Below are positions 1-6,954 of a DNA stretch of 17,289 nucleotides, piece by piece. The translations under genes were made by a program, and so were the position numbers. The stretch comes from Clostridia bacterium. Lineage in GTDB: Bacteria; Bacillota; DULZ01. A model generated the notes under the pieces. The model was not told the DNA's origin. It worked only from the letters and a program-made list of their open reading frames with translations, and did no database searches. The stretch spans positions 1-17,289 of the forward strand of contig JAAYOX010000234.1 in NCBI GenBank assembly GCA_012520135.1. Reading direction: 5' to 3'. Within the stretch, counting starts at the first letter, position 1, and every line of letters begins with the position of its first letter.

Positions 1-818
1 AAAATGGGTTTCAGTTGGAACTGGATAACGGTGAGCTTTACCGGGCAGATCGGGTGATTATTGCTACCGGGGGAAAGGCTATGCCTTCCAGTGGTTCCGA
101 CGGAAGCGGTTATGATTTGGCTAAGGCACTTGGTCATAGGGTTACCGGTGTTTTTCCGGCTTTGGTGCAACTAAAGCTGGAAGGACCTTTTTTTAAAAGG
201 ATCGAGGGAGTAAAACTCGTAGGGACTGCGGAAATCATACATCAAAACCAATCCCTCGCAAAAGACAGAGGGGATATTCTCTTTGCCAATTATGGAGTTT
301 CCGGTCCCCCCATTCTGCAGATCAGCAGGCAAGCAGGAGAATTGTTGCAGCAAGGAAAAGAAGCCATTTTGAAAATAAGCGTCATAGATAGCATGTCTAA
401 AGAGGAGCTCCTTCAGAAGCTGCAAAAGCGTTTCCGGGTAGGAGCCAAGAAGCCTGTTGATTTTAGCCTGGTAGGGTTCATTAACAAAAGGCTGATCCCG
501 GTAGTCTTAATGGAGGCGGGGATTAATGATTTGAAACGTCCTGCCGGTAGCCTTTCGGTACAGGAGCAGGAAAGGATTGGGGACATTTTAACGGACTGGC
601 GTTTTAAAATAAGGGGTACTAAAAGCTGGCCCAGTGCTCAAGTGACTGCCGGGGGAATAGATACAGGGGAAATCGATGAAAACACCATGGAATCAAAATT
701 GGTTAAAGGGGTGTACTTTGCCGGAGAAATTATCGATATTGACGGCCTGTGTGGCGGTTTCAACTTGCAGTGGGCCTGGTCCTCGGGCTACCTGGCCGGA
801 CAAAGTGCAGCTTTGTGA
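1..818 (+). CDS. BaiN/HI0933-like NAD(P)/FAD-dependent oxidoreductase, 5'-truncated by the window edge
   Basis: This is the C-terminal two thirds of a flavoprotein of the HI0933/BaiN (RdsA) family. The reading frame is open from base 3 to a TGA at 816-818, so the true start lies off the window. The first in-window initiator-like codon, TTG at 15, is internal to the protein. Two family signatures are visible: the segment VIIATGG followed by a GSDGSGY stretch early on, and the C-terminal GLCGGFNLQWAW...G..AG motif that closes the FAD site. The N-terminal Rossmann GxGxxG is missing because it is upstream. Family members are usually about 400-420 residues, so roughly 130-150 residues are absent. 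The substrate is unknown; BaiN itself has been linked to bile-acid reduction, but most family members have no assigned reaction. The next gene starts 21 bases downstream, which suggests co-transcription. Confidence 0.85.
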   Translation, partial: NGFQLELDNGELYRADRVIIATGGKAMPSSGSDGSGYDLAKALGHRVTGVFPALVQLKLEGPFFKRIEGVKLVGTAEIIHQNQSLAKDRGDILFANYGVSGPPILQISRQAGELLQQGKEAILKISVIDSMSKEELLQKLQKRFRVGAKKPVDFSLVGFINKRLIPVVLMEAGINDLKRPAGSLSVQEQERIGDILTDWRFKIRGTKSWPSAQVTAGGIDTGEIDENTMESKLVKGVYFAGEIIDIDGLCGGFNLQWAWSSGYLAGQSAAL

Positions 819-839
819 TTAGGGTACTGGGGGGATAAG

Positions 840-1475
840 ATGAGAAAAATTGAAAATACCAAGCTTTTGATATTTATCGTAACCCGTATTACGGTAATTA
901 TTGCCGGCATAGTGGCGGTGTTCGAACAGAATTGGACTTATTTAGCATTTTCTCTTTTCACTTTAGCGGTGATGATGCTTCCGTCCTTTATAGAGAAAAG
1001 CTTAAACCTTGATATTCCCAGTGAATTTGAAATCGTGCTTATTTTATTTATCTACAGTGCCATGTTTTTAGGTGAGATACGGCAATTTTATGACCGGTTT
1101 TGGTGGTGGGACAATATGCTCCACGGTTTTTCCGGTCTTGTTTTGGGGAATATCGGCTTTTTGATTGTCAGTTATTTGAACAGAAGCAGCAGAACCACCT
1201 TGCACTTAAGTCCGGTTTTTGTATCCTTTTTTTCCTTTTGTTTCGCGGTAGCCATGGGTGCTGTTTGGGAAATCTATGAGTATTTTATGGACCAGGTTTT
1301 TGGTTTTAATATGCAAAGAGGCAGCCTGGACGATACCATGACCGATTTGATCCTGGACACTATAGGGGCCGCTGTCTTTGCCGTTTTAGGCTACTTCCAG
1401 CAAAAAGGAAAGATAAACATCATAGGTAAGTACCTGATCAAGCATGATCAGGACAAGCTGTCTACTAAAAACTAA
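840..1475 (+). CDS. Six-helix integral membrane protein, DUF2238/YjdF-like
   Basis: A 211-residue membrane protein of unknown function. About six hydrophobic segments are visible, near residues 9-27, 33-51, 61-80, 93-112, 124-143 and 166-186. Conserved-looking polar residues sit at membrane boundaries: WWWDNMLH (Asp91, His95), WEIYEY (Glu144, Glu147), Asp151, and the DDT...D...D run at 164-173. This pattern, with Asp/His after a Trp cluster and WEIxEY followed by a DTxxDxxxDxxG stretch, resembles the DUF2238/YjdF group of uncharacterised membrane proteins; the family name is from memory. The ATG at 840 follows a G-rich ribosome binding site around 829-834. It sits 21 bases after the flavoprotein gene and so probably shares its transcript. 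No function should be inferred beyond membrane location. Confidence 0.75.
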   Translation: MRKIENTKLLIFIVTRITVIIAGIVAVFEQNWTYLAFSLFTLAVMMLPSFIEKSLNLDIPSEFEIVLILFIYSAMFLGEIRQFYDRFWWWDNMLHGFSGLVLGNIGFLIVSYLNRSSRTTLHLSPVFVSFFSFCFAVAMGAVWEIYEYFMDQVFGFNMQRGSLDDTMTDLILDTIGAAVFAVLGYFQQKGKINIIGKYLIKHDQDKLSTKN

Positions 1476-1528
1476 TTGGTGTTAATCGGAGGGCTGAAGT
1501 GGAGCTAAAATCAAAAAAGCGAGGGGGC

Positions 1529-1557
1529 CTGGCGGTTAAATAGCCAGTGGAGAAACC
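1529..1557 (+). other. Possible small RNA pseudoknot in the 1476-1667 intergenic region
   Basis: CTGGC at 1529-1533 can pair with GCCAG at 1543-1547. The loop bases GGTT at 1534-1537 can pair with AACC at 1554-1557, giving an H-type pseudoknot. It lies downstream of the membrane-protein stop and upstream of the predicted promoter of the acyl-CoA ligase, so it would belong to a 3' untranslated region. The pairing is short and unsupported by any second copy. It does not match a riboswitch class I recognise. Confidence 0.15.
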
Positions 1558-1576
1558 GGGTGTGTGTTAAAAGTTG

Positions 1577-1605
1577 TTGCTAAATACCTTGTCCCATTTT
1601 ATAAT
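1577..1605 (+). promoter_or_regulatory. Candidate sigma-A promoter for the acyl-CoA ligase gene
   Basis: A perfect TATAAT at 1600-1605 is preceded by TTGCTA at 1577-1582 (4 of 6 to TTGACA) with a 17-base spacer. The start codon of the ligase is 63 bases downstream of the -10 box. The rest of the 192-base gap (1476-1667) holds no gene I can support. Confidence 0.5.
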
Positions 1606-1667
1606 TTAAGATAGTGTTGTTTTATACAATCTCTAGGGTAGGCTGGTAGAACGGGAGGAGAGACAAA

Positions 1668-3302
1668 ATGCCTATTACAGAAATTTTGGAACGTAATGCA
1701 AGGTTGTACGGTCAGGAAAAATGTTTGACTGAGATTAATATGGATCTCCAGGAAAAACATAATGTTACTTGGATGGAGTATGAGCTGATCGAAAACAGTC
1801 CCCTTGGTGAGTACCGGCGGGATATGACCTGGCGAGTTTTTGATGAAAAAGCTAACCGGTTGGCCAATTTGTTGATTAAAAGGGGAATAAAAAAAGGGGA
1901 TAAGGTAGCTATTCTTTTAATGAACTGCCTGGAATGGCTGCCGATTTATTTTGGTATTCTGAAAGCCGGAGCTATTGCCGTACCGTTAAACTTTCGCTAC
2001 TCCGCGGAAGAAATAAGGTATTGTTTAGATTTATCAGATGCTTCTGCTTTGATTTTCGGTCCTGAGTTTATCGGTAGGATTGAGATTATCTATAATCAGA
2101 TACCCAAAGTTAAGGCTTTATTTTATGCCGGGGAAAACCGGCCTACTTTTGCCGAAAGCTATGATCGGCTGACAGCTAACTGCTCGTCGGAGGCTCCGCA
2201 AATTGAGATTACCGACGATGACAATGCAGCCATCTATTTTTCCTCAGGAACCACGGGGTTTCCCAAGGCCATTCTTCATTCACATAGTAGCTTGATGTCT
2301 GCTTGCTATACAGAGCAGGCCCATCACGGCCAAACCCGTGAAGATAATTTTTTGTGTATTCCCCCTTTATATCATACCGGTGCCAAAATGCATTGGTTTG
2401 GCAGTCTCTTGGCAGGAAGCAAAGCGGTGCTCCTTAGGGGAGTTAAGCCGGAATGGATTTTGAAGACCGTATCTGAAGAGAAGATTACCATTGTTTGGCT
2501 TTTGGTGCCTTGGGCTCAAGATCTTTTAGATGCTATTGAGAGAGGCGATGTGAAGCTGGAAGATTATGAGCTTTCACAGTGGCGGTTGATGCATATCGGT
2601 GCCCAGCCGGTGCCTCCCAGCTTAATTCATCGCTGGAAAAAATACTTCCCTGATCATCAATATGATACTAATTATGGTCTCAGTGAATCCATTGGTCCGG
2701 GCTGTGTTCATTTAGGGATTGAGAATATCCACAAGGTAGGCGCTATTGGTGTTCCCGGCTATAACTGGGAAGTTAAAATTGTCGATGAGAAGGGTAAGCC
2801 GGTGCCCCAGGGAGAAGTCGGAGAACTGGTGGTTAAGGGGCCGGGAGTGATGAAATGTTACTATAATGACCCGGAAGCTACGGCGGCAGTGCTGAAAGAC
2901 GGATGGCTGTTTACCGGTGATATGGCTAAAATGGATGAGGACGGTTTCATCTACCTGGTTGACCGGAAAAAAGACGTAATCATCAGCGGTGGAGAGAATA
3001 TCTATCCGGTGCAAATAGAAGATTTTCTCAGGGAACATGATGCCATCAAAGACGTAGCCGTGATTGGATTGCCCGACAGCCGTTTAGGTGAAATCACAGC
3101 GGCTATTATTGAATTGAAGCCTGGTGTTCAGTGTACGGAAAACGAGATCAGGGAGTTCTGTCTTCAACTGCCCCGGTATAAGAGACCCCGGAAAATAATT
3201 TTCGATGATGTTCCCCGGAACCCAACGGGCAAAATTGAAAAACCGAAATTAAGGGAAAAATACGGAGCAGCCAAGCTTGTAGCGGTACAAACCCAGAGTT
3301 AA
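1668..3302 (+). CDS. AMP-forming acyl-CoA synthetase (acyl-CoA ligase)
   Basis: A 544-residue ANL-superfamily adenylate-forming enzyme. It should activate a carboxylic acid with ATP to an acyl-adenylate and then form the CoA thioester in the cytoplasm. The core motifs are present: the P-loop-like FSSGTTGFPK at 191-200, NYGLSE at 335-340, the TGD at 416-418, the hinge region RKKDVIISGGENIYP at 433-447, and the C-terminal PTGKIEKPKLRE with catalytic Lys522. Length is normal for the family. Residues 26-55 form an extended N-terminal stretch before the usual fold start (TWRVFDEKANRLA). The acid is not predictable from sequence: fatty, aromatic or alicyclic acids are all possible. The ATG at 1668 follows GGGAGGAG at 1653-1660. 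The gene has a candidate promoter upstream and a strong terminator immediately downstream, so it looks monocistronic. Confidence 0.9.
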   Translation: MPITEILERNARLYGQEKCLTEINMDLQEKHNVTWMEYELIENSPLGEYRRDMTWRVFDEKANRLANLLIKRGIKKGDKVAILLMNCLEWLPIYFGILKAGAIAVPLNFRYSAEEIRYCLDLSDASALIFGPEFIGRIEIIYNQIPKVKALFYAGENRPTFAESYDRLTANCSSEAPQIEITDDDNAAIYFSSGTTGFPKAILHSHSSLMSACYTEQAHHGQTREDNFLCIPPLYHTGAKMHWFGSLLAGSKAVLLRGVKPEWILKTVSEEKITIVWLLVPWAQDLLDAIERGDVKLEDYELSQWRLMHIGAQPVPPSLIHRWKKYFPDHQYDTNYGLSESIGPGCVHLGIENIHKVGAIGVPGYNWEVKIVDEKGKPVPQGEVGELVVKGPGVMKCYYNDPEATAAVLKDGWLFTGDMAKMDEDGFIYLVDRKKDVIISGGENIYPVQIEDFLREHDAIKDVAVIGLPDSRLGEITAAIIELKPGVQCTENEIREFCLQLPRYKRPRKIIFDDVPRNPTGKIEKPKLREKYGAAKLVAVQTQS

Positions 3303-3307
3303 CAATT

Positions 3308-3341
3308 AACCGCTGGAAAAAGTATTTTCCGGCGGTTTTTT
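3308..3341 (+). terminator. Intrinsic terminator after the acyl-CoA ligase gene
   Basis: A 13-bp stem (3308-3320 with 3325-3337, one G-U wobble) encloses a four-base AGTA loop and ends in a run of six T at 3336-3341. It begins six bases after the TAA of the ligase gene. Confidence 0.9.
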
Positions 3342-3354
3342 CATCAAAATATGC

Positions 3355-3416
3355 GGAGCCAAACAGACGTCCCGGTTAGAATTTAATTGGGGTATGTAAG
3401 GCTCCTTATTATTTTA
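3355..3416 (+). other. Weak nested stem with T-rich tail in the permease leader region
   Basis: GGAGCC at 3355-3360 can pair with GGCTCC at 3400-3405, and an inner CCC near 3371-3373 can pair with GGGG near 3389-3392. The T-rich stretch TTATTATTTT follows directly. It could be a weak terminator or attenuator ahead of the NCS2 permease. It does not match the purine, preQ1 or guanidine riboswitch patterns I know. The stem is only six pairs, so this is tentative. Confidence 0.2.
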
Positions 3417-3489
3417 ATCAAGTTACACAAAGGCATTTGTCTAGGATATTGGACCGGATTTAGCACAAAATATACCAGAGGTGACCGGC

Positions 3490-4815
3490 GTGGAAAAGCA
3501 GCAACAATTGTTTTTTAAGCTAAAGGATACCCCTTCCCCTGTACAGACCATATTCTTTGCCCTCCAGTGGGCCTTATTTATTTACTCTCTAAACCTCATT
3601 TATCCCTTGGTGATCGGTGACGTTTTCCAACTTCCACCTCAAGAGATTACTGCTTTAGTGCAAAGGAGCACATTTTTAGTTGGCCTCGGATCTTTTTTGC
3701 AGATTTTGTGGGGACATCGATTGCCTATCATTGAAGGAGTTTCCGCCTTATGGTTTAGCATTTTTATTTTATTCAACCAGGCGGGAACAGTAACCGGGCA
3801 GACCCCGGCAGAAGTATTGCGGTATATGGAATTCGGTTTGATTTTTTCAGGTATTGTAATGGCCTTGTTTGGTTTTGCCGGGTTATTAGGTTCAATGCAG
3901 AAACTTTTTACTCCTTTGGTAGTAGGCCTTACTTTGATTCTTACCGGCCTGCAGGTGAGTGGTTCTTTTGTAGAGGGAATGTTAGGGTATGAAAACGGCC
4001 GGATTAGTGTTTTGGTTGCTTTGTCCAGTATCGGGGTAGTCTCTCTGGTAGTTTATTTAAGCTACAAGGGAAACGTGCTTTTAAAAAGCCTTTCAGCCTT
4101 AATCGGTCTGATGGTAGGCTGGGGTCTCTACAGCTTATTAGGCTTGGGAGAGCCTGTGACCCAGATAGCCCTTAGTGGAAGTCCGGTCTATCTTCCTCAA
4201 TTATTTGCCTGGGGCAACCCCCAAATGTCCGGTGCGATGGTGATTACGGCTTTCATCGGAGCTTTGGTATTGATTTCTAACCAACTGGCCAGTTTAATAG
4301 CGATTCAAGAGGCATTAGGGGAGGAAGTCCCGGCCGAGGCTGCCAAAAGCTGCGGCATTTTTAACGGGATCTCTAATATTTTGTCCGGTGTTTTTGCCGG
4401 AATTGGTACAATTCCCCTGGCTAACTCTGCCGGCTTTATTCGGATGACCGGAGTTGGCTCCCGTTTACCCTTTCTATTGGCCACTGTTATTTTGATGTTG
4501 GTCGGGCTGCTTTGGCCCCTTGGACAGTTTTTTACCAGGATTCCTGCTCCGGTTGCTTATGCAGTGTCCTTTGCCACATTCAGCCAAATGATTGGTATCG
4601 GTTTTTCGAACCTCGCCCGGGTGGAGATGAACCGGCGCAATTTATTGATTCTGGGCCTCACTTTGTGTACCAGTGTGGGCTTGATGTTTATTCCTCCTGA
4701 GGCTTACGGAGAATTGCCCGTTATCTTTCAGACCGTCTTCAGTAATGGTTTGTTGATGGGCATAGTAGTGGTATTACTTTTGGAACATGCCGTTTTTCGG
4801 GCTAAAGGCGATTAG
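3490..4815 (+). CDS. NCS2-family (nucleobase:cation symporter-2) permease, divergent
   Basis: An integral membrane transporter of about 441 residues with roughly 14 hydrophobic segments, related to the uracil/xanthine/purine permeases. The family pattern is visible in the first helix (ALQWALF), the P-x-x-EGVSAL segment after helix 3, and the NSAGFIRMTGVGSR stretch that corresponds to the helix-10 signature. I place the start at GTG 3490, because AGAGGTGA at 3477-3484 lies five bases before it. An in-frame GTG at 3481 overlaps that binding site and is less likely. The residues that contact substrate in the characterised UraA structure (a TM1 His, two Glu and a His in TM8/TM10) all appear substituted here, so uracil or xanthine specificity should not be assumed. 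Nucleobase-like substrates remain the best guess, with low certainty. Confidence 0.85.
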   Translation: MEKQQQLFFKLKDTPSPVQTIFFALQWALFIYSLNLIYPLVIGDVFQLPPQEITALVQRSTFLVGLGSFLQILWGHRLPIIEGVSALWFSIFILFNQAGTVTGQTPAEVLRYMEFGLIFSGIVMALFGFAGLLGSMQKLFTPLVVGLTLILTGLQVSGSFVEGMLGYENGRISVLVALSSIGVVSLVVYLSYKGNVLLKSLSALIGLMVGWGLYSLLGLGEPVTQIALSGSPVYLPQLFAWGNPQMSGAMVITAFIGALVLISNQLASLIAIQEALGEEVPAEAAKSCGIFNGISNILSGVFAGIGTIPLANSAGFIRMTGVGSRLPFLLATVILMLVGLLWPLGQFFTRIPAPVAYAVSFATFSQMIGIGFSNLARVEMNRRNLLILGLTLCTSVGLMFIPPEAYGELPVIFQTVFSNGLLMGIVVVLLLEHAVFRAKGD

Positions 4816-4935
4816 TGCTTGGCTTTTGCATCTCATTTTGGCTACCTATTAACCGGAAACGATGATACATGTATTAATTTCCAAGAAACTGGCAAATTTA
4901 TTAACAACAAGTAGAAGATAGGGAGGAAGATGCCG

Positions 4936-5271
4936 ATGACCAGGAGGATGAGGCTACTGTTCCTGGTAGCAATCCTTGTCATCATTGCCGGTTTAAATAT
5001 GGTCAGCCAAAGTATCAATACTGTAACCGGTTCGGATTATCCCGGATTAATCCGGTATGACAACACCGGCATAGATGCACAGCTTACGGTTTTAGGGCGT
5101 GACTATTCCTTGTCTCCAGGTGTTGTACAGGCGGTGGAGCAAGTTGGAGTTTGGCGGGATCAGTTAGAAGGTTTCTTGGGTAAGGTAGAAGAGATTGTCA
5201 AAAAATACGGCAGACATGCTCAAGAAATGATGCGTAACCTGCCCGGCAGAAACCAGGAATTTCAACTGTAA
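4936..5271 (+). CDS. Small protein with N-terminal membrane anchor, unknown function
   Basis: A protein of about 111 residues that I do not recognise. It has a basic N-terminus (TRRMR) followed by one hydrophobic helix over about 17 residues. The remaining ~85 residues are soluble and polar, with a weakly amphipathic C-terminal helix containing EEIVKKYGRHAQEMMRNL. It is probably anchored in the membrane with the C-terminal part outside. The ATG at 4936 is preferred because GGAGG at 4922-4926 lies nine bases upstream; the in-frame ATG at 4930 is only three bases from it. In Bacillus subtilis the gene just upstream of lepA is yqxA (DUF3679), a small anchored protein of similar size. This could be a positional counterpart, but I see no decisive sequence match. 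It precedes murJ by 32 bases and is likely co-transcribed with it. Confidence 0.65.
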   Translation: MTRRMRLLFLVAILVIIAGLNMVSQSINTVTGSDYPGLIRYDNTGIDAQLTVLGRDYSLSPGVVQAVEQVGVWRDQLEGFLGKVEEIVKKYGRHAQEMMRNLPGRNQEFQL

Positions 5272-5303
5272 TTTACTTGCAGTAGGGGAAAAGGAGAGGT
5301 CAT

Positions 5304-6878
5304 ATGGCCGGGGGAAAACAAATAGCCAAAGCGGCAGGCTTTATTATGACAACCATGGTACTTTCCCGGCTGCTGGGCTATGTAAGGGATGTTATTATTT
5401 ACGCCAATTTTGGGCAGAACCGGATTACCGATGCCTATAACGCGGCTTTTTCAGTACCGGATTTTTTATATATGTTGCTGGTAGGCGGAGCTTTAAGCTC
5501 TGCCTTTATTCCTGTATTCTCCGGTTATCTGGCCCAGGACAGGGAAACAGAAGCCTGGGAGGTAGCCGGCATCGTATTTAACTGGATGGTAATCCTATTG
5601 ATTGCCGGCGTCGGGGCAGGAATTGTTTATACTCCTTATTTGATTAACTTACTGGTGCCGGGCTTTCCCCCCGAGAGTATGGGGCTTACGGTGCAAATGA
5701 CCAGGATTATGTTTCTTCAAGTCATATTAATGGCCATGAGCGGTATTGTGACCGGCATCCTCCATTCATACAAACACTTTATTGCTCCGGCAGCGGGTTC
5801 TGTTTTGTATAATTTAGGAATCATAGCGGTAGGTTATTGCTTAAGCCGGGTATACGGTATTACCGGGTTTGCCGTGGGTGTAGTAACCGGTGCTTTCCTG
5901 CATTTGGCTGTGCAATTGCCGGGATTGATGAAAATCGGTCTTAATTACCGGTTTTCATTAAACCTTCGTCATCCCGGGGTATTGCAACTTATCAAACTCA
6001 TTGTTCCCGTCCTAATCGGTTTATCCGTCATGCAGGTCAATTTGTTGGTCAGCCAGAATCTGGCTTCAAATTTACCCGGGGGAATGTTGACGGCGTTGCG
6101 CACAGGACAGAGGTTGATGCAGCTTCCCATTGGGGTCTTTGCTATTGCTATTTCCGTTGCCTTCTTTCCCACTTTGACGGAGTATGCTGCCAAACGAGAG
6201 CTCAAAGCCTTTGGCGAAGCTTTGTCATTGGGACTTCGTTTTATTACATTTTTGGCTTTGCCTGCCACCGTCGGAATGGTGATCTTAAGGATACCTTTAA
6301 TCCGCCTGCTCTTTGAAGTGGGCTTGTTCACTCCTGAAAACACAGCGGCTACAGCCCATGCGTTAATGTTTTACAGTATAGGTATTTGTGCCTATGCCTC
6401 CATTCAATTGTTAAGCCGCACATTTTATGCTTTGCAAGATACGGTTACGCCCGTTGTAATAGGAATATTGACGATTGTAATTAATATTATCCTTAATATT
6501 ACTTTACGGGCTCCTTTGGGTCATGGGGGATTGGCATTGGCCTATTCTTTGGCAGGTATTTTTAACATGGGAGCTTTATTTTGGGTGCTTCGCCGGAAGT
6601 TGGCGGGGGCAGGAAAATGGACAGTAATCCTGTCTTCGTTTAATAAAAGTTTAATTGCCTCTCTTTTTATGGGGATTGTACTGCATTTAACCGCTTATGG
6701 CGGTGACATCTGGTTTGATACTGCCACAAAAAGCGGGCAATTGCTGCAAATAGTTTTGGCAGTGGCCTCAGGAATGATTACTTACGGTGGCATCACCGTA
6801 GCTTTAAAAATGGAAGAAGCAGAACTGGTTCTTAAATTGTGGCGTAGCAGAGTAGCCAAAGGTTTAAATTTCTCCTGA
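5304..6878 (+). CDS. murJ: Lipid II flippase MurJ (MviN family)
   Basis: A 524-residue polytopic membrane protein of the MOP/MVF superfamily with about 14 hydrophobic helices. It should flip the peptidoglycan precursor lipid II across the cytoplasmic membrane. The N-terminal signature is clear: LSRLLGYVRD (Arg28-Asp29), TDAYNAAF (Asp43), then PDFLYMLLVGGALSSAFIPVF. Arg28, Asp29 and Asp43 align with the Arg24, Asp25 and Asp39 of Escherichia coli MurJ. The Arg-Arg pair that contains E. coli Arg52 is replaced here by Tyr-Met. Length is normal. The ATG at 5304 follows AAGGAGAGG at 5291-5299. The gene ends at TGA 6876-6878, overlapping the lepA promoter. Placement of murJ directly upstream of lepA is not the Bacillus arrangement. 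Confidence 0.93.
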   Translation: MAGGKQIAKAAGFIMTTMVLSRLLGYVRDVIIYANFGQNRITDAYNAAFSVPDFLYMLLVGGALSSAFIPVFSGYLAQDRETEAWEVAGIVFNWMVILLIAGVGAGIVYTPYLINLLVPGFPPESMGLTVQMTRIMFLQVILMAMSGIVTGILHSYKHFIAPAAGSVLYNLGIIAVGYCLSRVYGITGFAVGVVTGAFLHLAVQLPGLMKIGLNYRFSLNLRHPGVLQLIKLIVPVLIGLSVMQVNLLVSQNLASNLPGGMLTALRTGQRLMQLPIGVFAIAISVAFFPTLTEYAAKRELKAFGEALSLGLRFITFLALPATVGMVILRIPLIRLLFEVGLFTPENTAATAHALMFYSIGICAYASIQLLSRTFYALQDTVTPVVIGILTIVINIILNITLRAPLGHGGLALAYSLAGIFNMGALFWVLRRKLAGAGKWTVILSSFNKSLIASLFMGIVLHLTAYGGDIWFDTATKSGQLLQIVLAVASGMITYGGITVALKMEEAELVLKLWRSRVAKGLNFS

Positions 6879-6903
6879 CTTTTAGCCGGACTTTTGTTAT
6901 AAT
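6875..6903 (+). promoter_or_regulatory. Sigma-A-type extended -10 promoter for lepA
   Basis: CTGACT at 6875-6880 (4 of 6 to TTGACA) lies 17 bases before a perfect TATAAT at 6898-6903, which is preceded by an extended -10 TGT. The -35 box overlaps the murJ stop codon. The predicted start site is about 45 bases upstream of the lepA ATG. Confidence 0.7.
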
Positions 6904-6954
6904 GTTTATTCAGGATAAAATGTAGATTTTTTGCAAGTTAAGGGAGAGGTATAG

